Below are positions 21,858-29,311 of a stretch of DNA of 64,000 bases, one piece after another. Source of the DNA: Aerococcus mictus. Its GTDB lineage: Bacteria > Bacillota > Bacilli > Lactobacillales > Aerococcaceae. Where the stretch lies: the NCBI RefSeq assembly GCF_003286595.3, contig NZ_CP132985.1, positions 372,001 through 436,000 of the forward strand, read 5' to 3'. The stretch's first letter is position 1, and every line of letters starts with the position of its first letter. Both the position numbers and the translations under genes were made by a program. The notes beneath the pieces were generated by a model. That model was not told the origin of the DNA. It did not search any database and saw only the letters and a program-made list of their open reading frames with translations.

Positions 21858-21988
21858 TAGTTATTGGCACCTTGCTACTCTCTCTCAATATGTTGTTACT
21901 AAGCTTATTATCTGTAGTCTTTCGTTTAAGATTAGTTATAGCAAAGGTGCTACGCCTATTAGTTGTGATCGCTAATAGGCATTTTTAT
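21858..21988 (+). ncRNA. structured small RNA 1
   Basis: A TATAGT box at 21851-21856 precedes a region in which GCACCTTGCTA (21867-21877) pairs with TAGCAAAGGTGC (21939-21950). A GCCTATTAG/CTAATAGGC terminator with ATTTTTATT follows (21954-21988). It is homologous to RNA 2 at 22541-22687 in box, long-range stem, an internal AAGYTTATTATCTG element and terminator. No reading frame is shared, so a non-coding RNA is likely. The -35 box is not obvious. Confidence 0.65.
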
Positions 21989-22034
21989 TGTATTGATGGA
22001 TGAGGTATAAAAAATAGCCTACATTATATGTAGA

Positions 22035-22223
22035 CTAATGATTATCTTCATAGTATTTAGCTAACTTTAGGACGTAATTAGACAAGGAGAGATCAAGCTG
22101 TTTAGCTTGGTCTTTTAGATAGGCTCTTTCTTTTTCTGTAAACTTCATGTTTAAAGTCTTATCACGCTTGCGACCAGTAGCAGGGCGACCAGGTCTGCGC
22201 TTCTTCTTAGGCTGTTCGGTCAT
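22035..22223 (-). CDS. ribbon-helix-helix regulator
   Basis: 62 residues. A basic N-terminus (PKKKRRPGRPATGRKRDKTL) with an AT-hook-like RRPGRP core is followed by an Arc/CopG-like ribbon-helix-helix (NMKFTEKERAYLKDQAKQLDLSLSNYVLKLA). It should bind DNA as a dimer. It is divergent from the antisense RNA promoter at 22227-22254 and may regulate the adjacent RNA/toxin locus. A remnant of a second copy lies at 21715-21739. Confidence 0.75.
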   Translation of the reverse strand: MTEQPKKKRRPGRPATGRKRDKTLNMKFTEKERAYLKDQAKQLDLSLSNYVLKLAKYYEDNH

Positions 22224-22226
22224 TGG

Positions 22227-22254
22227 TTGTCATCTTCTTTCTTTATGGTATAAT
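22227..22254 (+). promoter_or_regulatory. promoter of the candidate antitoxin RNA
   Basis: TTGTCA (22227-22232), a 16-nt spacer and TATAAT (22249-22254), with a TGG extension before the -10. It lies between the ribbon-helix-helix start codon and the antisense RNA. Confidence 0.7.
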
Positions 22255-22259
22255 ATAAA

Positions 22260-22388
22260 TAACCAAAGGGCACTAGAGAATCTAGCACCCATTAAGACTA
22301 TAAGTTTAAGTCTATCAGTGATTTGATCAACTTAATAATGGCAGTTATTAAGTCTAATAGATCTTTCGCACTGATAGGCTTTTTCTTA
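22260..22388 (+). ncRNA. antisense RNA to the peptide toxin
   Basis: The transcript from the 22249-22254 promoter would begin near 22261 with a GGGCACTAGA/TCTAGCACCC-type hairpin (22268-22290). It would end at a long-range CTATCAGTG/CACTGATAG stem followed by GCTTTTTC (22372-22388). It covers the whole peptide gene at 22298-22399 on the other strand except its first codons. This is the arrangement of a type I antitoxin. Confidence 0.6.
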
Positions 22389-22399
22389 TGCCTGCTCAT
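22298..22399 (-). CDS. 33-residue candidate type I toxin peptide
   Basis: ATG at 22399 has a perfect ribosome binding site (AAAAGGAGG, 7 nt spacer). The peptide has a basic head (MSRHKKKP) and a hydrophobic helix (LLDLITAIIKLIKSLIDLNL), typical of membrane-acting type I toxins, though I do not recognise the family. Its mRNA would be antisense to the RNA at 22260-22388. In the leader, AACCACCTTCTGGTT forms a hairpin just upstream of the ribosome binding site. Confidence 0.6.
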   Translation of the reverse strand: MSRHKKKPISAKDLLDLITAIIKLIKSLIDLNL

Positions 22400-22467
22400 A
22401 GTCTCACCTCCTTTTAACCAGAAGGTGGTTATTTATTTGTAAGTTAAATAAATCAACTTACGATATC

Positions 22468-22496
22468 ACTGTATGTAACTACTACTAATTAGTCAA
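22468..22496 (-). promoter_or_regulatory. promoter of the peptide gene
   Basis: TTGACT (22496-22491), a 17-nt spacer and TACAGT (22473-22468) on the minus strand, about 70 bp upstream of the peptide start. The leader includes the inverted repeat AAGTT/AACTT at 22441-22459. Confidence 0.62.
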
Positions 22497-22540
22497 GTGC
22501 TTTTTTATTAAATAAATATATTTTTATGATATAGTGTAGG

Positions 22541-22687
22541 TGTTAGCACTTTGCTATATATTATTAAGTCTTTCTATTTTATGATACTTTTAATTAAGTT
22601 TATTATCTGAAGTTGGTTCTCTGTTATATAGCAAAGGCGCTACACAGCTAAGCCTATCAGTAATTAAAGTTGATAGGCTTTTTATTA
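22541..22687 (+). ncRNA. structured small RNA 2
   Basis: It is homologous to RNA 1. A TATAGT box (22530-22535) precedes TAGCACTTTGCTATATA (22544-22560), which pairs with TATATAGCAAAGGCGCTA (22625-22642). The terminator is AAGCCTATCA/TGATAGGCTT plus TTT. Stem bases differ from RNA 1 while pairing is kept, as expected for a selected RNA structure. Its terminator arm TGATAGGCTTTTT is identical to 13 nt complementary to the peptide mRNA. Confidence 0.68.
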
Positions 22688-22698
22688 TGTACTATAAT
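22670..22698 (+). promoter_or_regulatory. promoter inside the RNA 2 terminator
   Basis: TTGATA (22670-22675), a 17-nt spacer and TATAAT (22693-22698). The -35 box is part of the RNA 2 terminator stem. A second TATAAT lies at 22700-22705. Confidence 0.75.
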
Positions 22699-22704
22699 GT
22701 ATAA

Positions 22705-22797
22705 TGTTACGATGATTACCCATACGCTAAAAGTAATAATTGTCATCGCTAACACAAATATTCTTCAGCCGTGCGTTAATTCGTGCGGCTTTTTTAT
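22705..22797 (+). ncRNA. short transcript between RNA 2 and the packaging region
   Basis: It lies between the promoter above and a terminator formed by AGCCG/CGGCT with an inner CG/CG and TTTTTT (22767-22795). A GATGA/TCATC pairing lies in between. There is no reading frame longer than about 20 codons, so a small RNA of about 90 nt is likely. Confidence 0.5.
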
Positions 22798-22827
22798 TTG
22801 TCTTCATTCTATAAAAAGCGAACAATA

Positions 22828-22917
22828 CTTCATAGTTACTACATAAATGTTCATACTTACTACAGTAAAGTTCATCGTTACTACATAAGAGTTCATGGTT
22901 ACTACATATTAATTCAT
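22828..22917 (+). repeat. four 21-bp direct repeats plus a partial fifth
   Basis: The unit is KTTCATnsTTACTACATAAnn, at 22828-22848, 22849-22869, 22870-22890 and 22891-22911. A partial copy (ATTCATTGGG) follows. The units are contiguous with a strict 21-bp period, two helical turns. They lie about 280 bp upstream of the small terminase gene, as expected for terminase-binding sites (cosB or pac-like). Confidence 0.85.
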
Positions 22918-22993
22918 TGGGATCCTTGTTATTATGCTAGTGTAGATAAATGCGATAAGCACAAACCCATTACAAAATTGATTTGTCTACGGT

Positions 22994-23025
22994 GAAGTCA
23001 GTTCGTTCTGGCTTCATTTTATTTA
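22994..23025 (+). terminator. terminator upstream of the packaging genes
   Basis: GAAGTCAG (22994-23001), loop TTCGTT and CTGGCTTC (23008-23015), followed by ATTTTATTT. Confidence 0.7.
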
Positions 23026-23039
23026 GTTTTATATAATTT

Positions 23040-23175
23040 AAATTTATATACCCCCGGGTTGATGAAATTTTTCACATACTTTTTTCCACAGCGGGAGGCG
23101 GCTCTCGATTCCGCAAAAAAATTTTTTTTACCCATGTATGGGGAGCTCAAAAATTTGCTAGGGGGGTCAAAAAAT
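23040..23175. other. candidate cos region
   Basis: This non-coding stretch between the repeats and the small terminase has short G/C-rich islands in AT-rich DNA: CCCCCGGG at 23051-23058, GCGGGAGGCGGC at 23091-23102 with CCGC at 23112-23115, and GGGGGG at 23162-23167. HK97-type phages with an HNH gene beside the terminase usually have cos here. The cut position cannot be read from sequence alone. Confidence 0.45.
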
Positions 23176-23190
23176 GAAGGTGGTGATTAG

Positions 23191-23532
23191 ATGAGAGTAT
23201 CCGATTTGAAGAAACAAATGATGTCTCGCATAGATCCGAACGATACCGTTGAAGTGGAAAAGGTGGAACGCTATGTCAAGATGGTCAGATATATCAAGAA
23301 GCTCGAAGCTGAGATCAGTAAAGAAGGGCTGACCACCGTCACAAAGAACGGCCAGCAAGAGTTCAGAAAATCTAATCCCGCTACCGAGATCTGGATCAAG
23401 CTCAACAAAGAATTACCCAAGCTCGAGAAAGCCATTAACTTCATTGATGAGGAAGAAACCAAAGCCCCCACCAAGAAGGGCAAGGTCACTCAAATGAATG
23501 ATGTTAAGGCGAGAATGCTGGGGCGTGGTTAA
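23191..23532 (+). CDS. terS: terminase small subunit, P27 type
   Basis: 113 residues. The first 80 residues are helical, with the P27-family pattern GQQEFRKSNPATEIWIKLNKELPKLEKAI, and the tail is basic. The small subunit recognises the packaging site and recruits the large subunit. The gene starts just after GAAGGTGGTGATTAG, downstream of the 21-bp repeats that are its likely binding site. Confidence 0.82.
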   Translation: MRVSDLKKQMMSRIDPNDTVEVEKVERYVKMVRYIKKLEAEISKEGLTTVTKNGQQEFRKSNPATEIWIKLNKELPKLEKAINFIDEEETKAPTKKGKVTQMNDVKARMLGRG

Positions 23533-23533
23533 G

Positions 23534-23836
23534 ATGTTTGATACCCGATCAGAACGCAATAGATTTTATAACAGTAAGCAATGGCGGCATTTAAGACTTA
23601 AGATTCTCAAGCGAGATCATTATGAATGTCTGTTTTGTAAAGAGCGAGGATTAATCACAGATCCTGACACAACACTGGTGGTCGACCACATTAAAGAACT
23701 GGCTGACTATCCCGAGTATGCACTCGATCCTGACAACTTAAGAACCCTCTGCTTCCATTGCCACGAAGTCCGACACGACCGAGTATTCACAGGCAACTTC
23801 AAGCCGAATCGTTGGGCTGATGATGAATGGTATTGA
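23534..23836 (+). CDS. HNH endonuclease of the packaging module
   Basis: 100 residues from ATG 23534. It has the HNH core: C-x2-C zinc ligands in YECLFCKERG, VVDHIKEL, DPDNLRTLCFHCHEVRH. In HK97-type phages an HNH protein next to the terminase stimulates cutting at cos. It lies between small and large subunits, 2 bp after terS. Confidence 0.9.
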   Translation: MFDTRSERNRFYNSKQWRHLRLKILKRDHYECLFCKERGLITDPDTTLVVDHIKELADYPEYALDPDNLRTLCFHCHEVRHDRVFTGNFKPNRWADDEWY

Positions 23837-23855
23837 TTAGAAGGGAGGTCTGCTA

Positions 23856-25523
23856 ATGGCTACACACCCACTGGTGGAAAGATATTATCAACTTTATGAA
23901 GATGGCGAGATCCGCCTAAATAAAGAACGGGTGGATCTTTTAAAACACCTAAAGCGTGACATTCTATCTAAGGATAATGTTTGGTTCGATGATGAAAAGA
24001 TCGCTGATTGTATCGACTTCATTGAGACTAATTTCTTCCCATTAGCTGATTTCCAAAAGTTTATCATTCCCTTCTTCTTCCTAATGATTGATGAGGAAGG
24101 CGACAGTCACATTTATTATGATAGTTTCATGCTCACTATGGCTCGTGGGGCTGGTAAGAACGGGCTAGTCAGTGGCTTAATTGCTTACTTCATTAGTCCC
24201 TTATATGACGTGCGTAAATACAATGTGTCAATTGTGGCTAACTCGGAAGATCAAGCGAAGGTCTCATTCGATGAGATTTACGACATGCTCGATAGTGATG
24301 AAGAATACTGGAAGCAATTTTTCAGTAAGACCAAGGTTCAGATCGAAGGCTTAGCCAATCATTCAGTTCTTAGGTACCGTACCAGCAATGCCAACACGAA
24401 AGATGGTTTACGGGACGGGCTGGTGGTCTTTGATGAGTATCACCAATACTTAACGAACGACCAGTTGGAAGTCTTTGAATCAGGATCTGGTAAGGTGAAG
24501 GATTATCGTTCTATCTATATCGGAACAAACGGCTTTATCCGTGATGGGGTGTACGACAGTAAGATGGAAATCGCTAAAGGGATTCTGTCAGGCGAAGATA
24601 AGTACACTCGCATGTTCCCATTCATTTGTAAACTCGATGATCTTGATGAAATGAACACGCACGATGAAGGCGACTATTATCTGTGGGAAAAAGCAAACCC
24701 TATGTTTAGTCACCCTCGCACTGATTATGCTAAAGGCCTATACCGCCAAGTGCGCTCACGGTACTATGGCATTCGTTCAGGGCAAACTGATAAAGTCAAA
24801 TTTATTATTAAAAATATGAATACCTTAGTTGAGGACATGAACCATACCGCCATTCCTAGAGAAGACCTGGTGGCAGCGACACGTCCTTATCCAGACACCA
24901 CAGACTATTCAGCCATTGGCGGTTGTGACTTTGCGCAATCCCGTGACTTTACAGCTTGTGGTGTTTTGTTTATGGACGAGAACGGGGAATATATCTGGAA
25001 GCACCATAGCTTTGTGAACGCTAACTTCTTAAGGCAATTTACCTTAAAAGCCCCGATCGCTGAATGGGAAGCCCAAGGGTTACTCACAATCGTTGATGAA
25101 CCGCTCATTGGTGTGGATCATATTGTGGATTGGTTCGTGGCCATGCGTGACGAGAACCCGTCACTGACAACCATTGTGGTCGACAAGCATAAACTCAATA
25201 CCTTGCGAGTGCCACTAGAAGAAGTTGGCTTTGAAGTGATCTATATTCAGAACCCGAAAGCCCGTTTGTCCATGGTGTCCGATAAGGTTGACCGAGTGTT
25301 TGCTAGCCATGAGATTGCATGGGGCGATGATTACATGATGAGATGGTACACCAATAACGTCTATGTCACTTACGACAAACAAGGCAATAAGATCTATGAG
25401 AAGAAGGAAGAGATCAGGCGTAAGACTGATGGCTTTATGGCTTTACTGTATGCCTTTGCTTACGCTGACACCAACCTTAGTGCAGCGCCAGATATTAGCT
25501 TACTGGCAGGCCTTAACTTTTAA
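23856..25523 (+). CDS. terL: terminase large subunit
   Basis: 555 residues, Terminase_1 type. The ATPase domain has Walker A ARGAGKNG with K101 and Walker B GLVVFDEYHQY near residue 190. The nuclease domain has the acidic motif IGGCDFAQSRDF near residue 355 and TTIVVDKHKLN further on. It translocates phage DNA into the prohead and cuts it. A ribosome binding site (AGAAGGGAGG) precedes the start. It is of normal length and complete. Confidence 0.95.
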   Translation: MATHPLVERYYQLYEDGEIRLNKERVDLLKHLKRDILSKDNVWFDDEKIADCIDFIETNFFPLADFQKFIIPFFFLMIDEEGDSHIYYDSFMLTMARGAGKNGLVSGLIAYFISPLYDVRKYNVSIVANSEDQAKVSFDEIYDMLDSDEEYWKQFFSKTKVQIEGLANHSVLRYRTSNANTKDGLRDGLVVFDEYHQYLTNDQLEVFESGSGKVKDYRSIYIGTNGFIRDGVYDSKMEIAKGILSGEDKYTRMFPFICKLDDLDEMNTHDEGDYYLWEKANPMFSHPRTDYAKGLYRQVRSRYYGIRSGQTDKVKFIIKNMNTLVEDMNHTAIPREDLVAATRPYPDTTDYSAIGGCDFAQSRDFTACGVLFMDENGEYIWKHHSFVNANFLRQFTLKAPIAEWEAQGLLTIVDEPLIGVDHIVDWFVAMRDENPSLTTIVVDKHKLNTLRVPLEEVGFEVIYIQNPKARLSMVSDKVDRVFASHEIAWGDDYMMRWYTNNVYVTYDKQGNKIYEKKEEIRRKTDGFMALLYAFAYADTNLSAAPDISLLAGLNF

Positions 25524-25564
25524 GGAGGTGATCCGTCTAATCCAAATAGAAAGGAGGAAGTCAT

Positions 25565-26713
25565 ATAGCTAATATAGTTGATAACATTTTTAATTACTTT
25601 ACCCGAAACCAAGACGCCGACATTATTAAAGAAATTACTTTAGTTTACCAAGAACAAGAGCAAGTCTTAATCCAAGAACGATCCATCAAGGCCGCACTTA
25701 ACATGATCAGTCGCTCGCTGGAGATGGTGGAATGGGTCGTGATGAATGGGGACGAGCGAGAAAAAGATGATCTCTATTATCACCTTAACGTCAAGCCTAA
25801 CAATAATCAGAACGCTTCAGAGTTCTGGCGAGATATTGTTTACCGCTTGTTTTATGACAATGGCGAAGTACTGGTGGTCATGAGTGATGATGATCAATTG
25901 CTGGTCGCTGATGATTATGTCAAAAACGAGTATGCCTTGGTGGACGATGTGTTTACTGATGTTGTCGTTAAGAATTATAAATATCAGCGATCCTTTGTTG
26001 CTAGTGATGTATTGCTTTTTGAAAAAGACAACGAGCGCATTCGTGCTTTAGTTACTCAATTGAACAACACCTATGGTCGCTTGTTTGAACGCTTAGTCAA
26101 TGTAGCCATGCGTACTAACCAAGTGCGTGGGAAGGTCAAGATTGACGGGATGATGTCTAAACGGCAAGGTGCAGCCGAAACCTTACAAGAATACATTGAC
26201 AAAATTTATAAATCATATTCCACCAGTGATGTGGCGATCGTGCCTGAACTTGACGGCTTGGAATATACCGAAACGTCACAAGATTCACGAAACGTCTCTC
26301 GAATTGATGAGGTTATTAATGTTTCGAACCACTACTTAGATGAAGTGCTTCAGGTCTTAGGGATTCACCCGTCATTACTATATGGGGAATCGTCCAAGAC
26401 CAACATTGATTTTTACCAAAGACAGTACATTTTAAATGTTATCAATCCCATTACCGAACTCATTGCTCGGGAAATCAATTCCAAGTTCTTCACACCAGAG
26501 GAATACAAGCAAGGCAAGCGAGTGACCCCTAATGTTATGCGCCTACAATACACTGACGCATTTAGCATGGCGAACGCTATTGAGAAAATGGTTGGGTCAC
26601 GCGTATTTAGTCCTAACGATGTTCGTGAGATGGCTGGCTTTGAACGTGTTGATGTTCCTGAACTTGATGAATACTACTTAACCAAGAACATTGAAAGTGT
26701 TAAAGGGGGGTGA
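25565..26713 (+). CDS. portal protein, ATA start
   Basis: 382 residues if started at ATA 25565 (reading MANIVDNIFNYFTRNQDAD). The ATA is 7 nt after an ideal AAAGGAGG, and the preceding in-frame stop is at 25547. The first ATG, at 25703, would remove 46 residues including the RSIKAALNMISRSLEMVEW helix expected in HK97-type portals. The rest matches a portal: NNQNASEFWRDIVYRLFYDNGEVLVV and VLGIHPSLLYGESSKTNIDFY. It forms the dodecameric DNA channel. Confidence 0.85.
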   Translation: MANIVDNIFNYFTRNQDADIIKEITLVYQEQEQVLIQERSIKAALNMISRSLEMVEWVVMNGDEREKDDLYYHLNVKPNNNQNASEFWRDIVYRLFYDNGEVLVVMSDDDQLLVADDYVKNEYALVDDVFTDVVVKNYKYQRSFVASDVLLFEKDNERIRALVTQLNNTYGRLFERLVNVAMRTNQVRGKVKIDGMMSKRQGAAETLQEYIDKIYKSYSTSDVAIVPELDGLEYTETSQDSRNVSRIDEVINVSNHYLDEVLQVLGIHPSLLYGESSKTNIDFYQRQYILNVINPITELIAREINSKFFTPEEYKQGKRVTPNVMRLQYTDAFSMANAIEKMVGSRVFSPNDVREMAGFERVDVPELDEYYLTKNIESVKGG

Positions 26714-27468
26714 CGAAACTGGACAAGAAACTTCTAAAGATGATGATCGACAATCCGATTCAGATGAAAGTGCAAGCGAAGGCGAAGACTAACACCTTAT
26801 ATTTATATGGTGATGTGGGTGGTGGCTTCTGGACTGAAGGCTTTACCTTACAAACTGTTAAGGAAGCGGCTGAAGGAATTGATAGTGATGAAGTAACCAT
26901 TCACATTGATTCCTATGGTGGTAACGCCACTGAAGGGGTAGCTATCCGTAATTACTTACAAGATAACTTCTCCACCATTCATACGGTCATTGATGGGATC
27001 GCCGCCAGCGCTGCTAGTGTCATTGCTTTATCTGGTGATTTAACCATGCCTTCTGGATCAACCTTAATGATTCACAACCCGATGACAATCGCTATGGGAG
27101 GTGTTCCAGAGTTTGAAAAAGCGATTGGCGCTTTACAGTCCTTAACTAAATCCTATCAAGATATTTATATGCAACACTTTAATGGCACAACTGAAGAACT
27201 CACAGATCTAATGAACAACGAAACTTGGTTGACCGTTGAGGACGCAGAGACTTATGGTTTTGCTAACCAAGACCAAATCGAAAACGAGGAAGACGAAGCA
27301 GAAAGCGATGACCCACCAGTAAATTTAGCGAAGGTGGTGGCACACGCCTATTTAGAAAACAAAGAAGAAAGCACTGATCCCGAAAAGGAAGGTGCTTTTT
27401 TTAATGAATACAAAGAGGAAAAGATCTCTTTCGCACAAGGATTTAAGAAATTAGGGGGAATTAAATAG
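26710..27468 (+). CDS. prohead protease, ClpP/S14 type
   Basis: 252 residues from GTG 26710, overlapping the portal stop. The ClpP fold is marked by HIDSYGGNATEG, the nucleophile S100 in DGIAASAAS, and H122 in LMIHNPMT. Head maturation proteases of this type cleave the scaffold part of the capsid protein. The acidic C-terminal 50 residues may be scaffold-like. It precedes the capsid gene by 1 bp. Confidence 0.92.
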   Translation: MTKLDKKLLKMMIDNPIQMKVQAKAKTNTLYLYGDVGGGFWTEGFTLQTVKEAAEGIDSDEVTIHIDSYGGNATEGVAIRNYLQDNFSTIHTVIDGIAASAASVIALSGDLTMPSGSTLMIHNPMTIAMGGVPEFEKAIGALQSLTKSYQDIYMQHFNGTTEELTDLMNNETWLTVEDAETYGFANQDQIENEEDEAESDDPPVNLAKVVAHAYLENKEESTDPEKEGAFFNEYKEEKISFAQGFKKLGGIK

Positions 27469-27469
27469 A

Positions 27470-28762
27470 ATGAAATTTAAAGATAAGCAATCCGCAAATT
27501 ATCAAGCGGCTGTTAAAGATTTATACGCAGCAATCGCTTCTAATGATGAAGGGCAGATGGAACAATCCTTTGCCAACTTTTCCGAAGCCTTAGCTGACGA
27601 AATGCAAACAACCGCAAAAACAGAATTAAACCATGTCAATCAAATGAATAATGACCAATATGTTTTAGCACAACGTGGTTTACGCAAACCGTTAACCACT
27701 CATGAACGGAAGTTCTTTGCTGAAGCGGTTGAGAAACAAAAGATCGAAGGACTAGAAGAAACCTTCCCAACCACCATCATTGAAGACGTGATGAAGGACT
27801 TAACTAATGACCACCCATTGCTTTCAGAAATTGATACTCAATACACGGAAGCAGCCATTAAATATATTTATGGTGACCCAGCCGAACAAACCGCCTTTTG
27901 GGACGTCATTCCAGCTGACATTCGCCAAATTTTAATTGGGGCAATCAAGGTCTTAGATATTACCGCAAGTAAACTCTCTGGCTTCATTGCATTACCTAAA
28001 GGGTATTTCCAATTAGGGGCGAACTGGTTGGCACAATATGTGATTAACTTCTTAACTGAAACCATGTCAGCAACCTTAGAAGACGCTGTGGTGAATGGTG
28101 ACGGGAAGTTAAAACCAATCGGTATGATGAGACAATTATCCAATGCGGTTGATGGGGTATATCCAGCAAAACCAACTGTGGCACTTAACGACTTAACTCC
28201 AAAATCATTTGCTGGCCCTCGTGCTTTACTTGCACGCAACAAAATGATTAACGGCAAGATCTCTTTAATCATTAACCCAGTGACCTACGAAACTAAGGTA
28301 GCACCTAACCTATTCTTCCAGAATACGATGACAGGGGTATGGCAACAATTAGCATTACCTTACGGAGAAAATGTGATTCAATCCTATGCTGTTCCTGAAA
28401 ACCTAGCGGTGCTTGGAAATGCTCAAAACTACCTATTAGCCGTAGCAGGGCAAACTGAAATCAGAAAATATGAAGAAACCTTAGCAATCGAAGACATGGA
28501 TCTTTACATTGCCAAGTTCTTTGGTGCTGGTGTTCCTAAGAACCCTAACGCATTCGTGGTTCTTGACCTTGCTAATATTGATGGCGTTACTGTTCCAGAT
28601 GATGAAGCAGACGCAGAAGTGGTTTCCCAAGACACCTTCTCACCTCGTGCGAACAGAGGGTCTCATGCTTTAGATCGTGACGGCAACTCGACTGGCGCAG
28701 AGATTGGTAACGGCACTGGTGGTTTCCGTGAAGGCGGAGACGATGAAGTGCCAACAGTTTAG
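27470..28762 (+). CDS. major capsid protein, HK97 fold
   Basis: 430 residues. Residues 1-90 are helical and acidic, as in the delta/scaffold domain of HK97-type capsids. The body has FPTTIIEDVMKDLTNDHPLLSEIDTQYT and AVVNGDGKLKPIGMM. The last 55 residues (VTVPDDEADAEVVSQ, then RANRGSHALDRDGNSTG) are a hydrophilic, glycine-rich extension ending VPTV, a tail also found on the major tail protein. Confidence 0.9.
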   Translation: MKFKDKQSANYQAAVKDLYAAIASNDEGQMEQSFANFSEALADEMQTTAKTELNHVNQMNNDQYVLAQRGLRKPLTTHERKFFAEAVEKQKIEGLEETFPTTIIEDVMKDLTNDHPLLSEIDTQYTEAAIKYIYGDPAEQTAFWDVIPADIRQILIGAIKVLDITASKLSGFIALPKGYFQLGANWLAQYVINFLTETMSATLEDAVVNGDGKLKPIGMMRQLSNAVDGVYPAKPTVALNDLTPKSFAGPRALLARNKMINGKISLIINPVTYETKVAPNLFFQNTMTGVWQQLALPYGENVIQSYAVPENLAVLGNAQNYLLAVAGQTEIRKYEETLAIEDMDLYIAKFFGAGVPKNPNAFVVLDLANIDGVTVPDDEADAEVVSQDTFSPRANRGSHALDRDGNSTGAEIGNGTGGFREGGDDEVPTV

Positions 28763-28784
28763 AGCATAAAGGGGGTTTTACTGA

Positions 28785-28976
28785 ATGGCTAAAATTAAAG
28801 AAGAGTATCAAGTAATGAGTGCTTTCCATGACAAAACAAATACGTTAAAGGCTGAACCTAAAGGGCGGTTGTACAAGGAAGGAGATCTATTCCCAGCCGT
28901 CAACTTGGAGGTTTCTGATGAACGCATTGATATGTTGGTGGATCAGGGCTTTATTGCCCCCTTAGATAAGGAGTAG
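28785..28976 (+). CDS. small head-module protein
   Basis: 63 residues, acidic/basic mixed, beginning MAKIKEEYQVMSAFHDK; no recognised fold. Position between capsid and connector suggests a head-associated role (decoration or Rho-like N-terminal protein). Preceded by AAGGGGGT. Confidence 0.6.
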   Translation: MAKIKEEYQVMSAFHDKTNTLKAEPKGRLYKEGDLFPAVNLEVSDERIDMLVDQGFIAPLDKE

Positions 28977-28984
28977 TTTTTGCG

Positions 28985-29311
28985 ATGAGTGAGAACATTA
29001 CCTATCAACATGTTGATGAATTCAAATCCATTTACGTTAAGTCTGAAGGCTTAGGCATTGAGACAGACGATGAACTCAAACAGTTATTAGAGAATGCTTA
29101 CTCACTCGTTGTTTCATATAGTAAAGACTTTGAAATGGATACTCACCCAACAGGAAGAATGTTGGTTTATGACGCAGCTCGTTATATTCGAGCCAACGCT
29201 AGTGAATTGTTCTTTCAAAACTTTAAACCTGATTTAAATGCCTTTGGCTTTAATCTATTGGTGGAAGATAGGGAGGAGAAACTGAATGCTACACAAGAAC
29301 GTGGGCAATGA
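28985..29311 (+). CDS. head-tail connector (gp6/gp15-like)
   Basis: 108 residues, helical, beginning MSENITYQHVDEFKSIYV, with RMLVYDAARYIRANASELFFQNFKPD in the middle. Size and position directly after the capsid genes match the DNA-packaging adaptor that binds the portal. Overlaps the next gene by 26 bp. Confidence 0.7.
   Translation: MSENITYQHVDEFKSIYVKSEGLGIETDDELKQLLENAYSLVVSYSKDFEMDTHPTGRMLVYDAARYIRANASELFFQNFKPDLNAFGFNLLVEDREEKLNATQERGQ

Noticed and set aside
22828..22917. CRISPR-like array
   Set aside because: The units are contiguous, with no spacers, and only 21 bp long. No cas genes are near.
22783..22995. 70-residue tyrosine-rich reading frame
   Set aside because: Its repetition (HxYYxxVHxYY) comes from the 21-bp DNA repeats; it lacks a ribosome binding site and begins inside a terminator.
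27868..28272. 134-residue minus-strand frame within the capsid gene
   Set aside because: Antisense shadow of a well-supported capsid gene, with no binding site or promoter.
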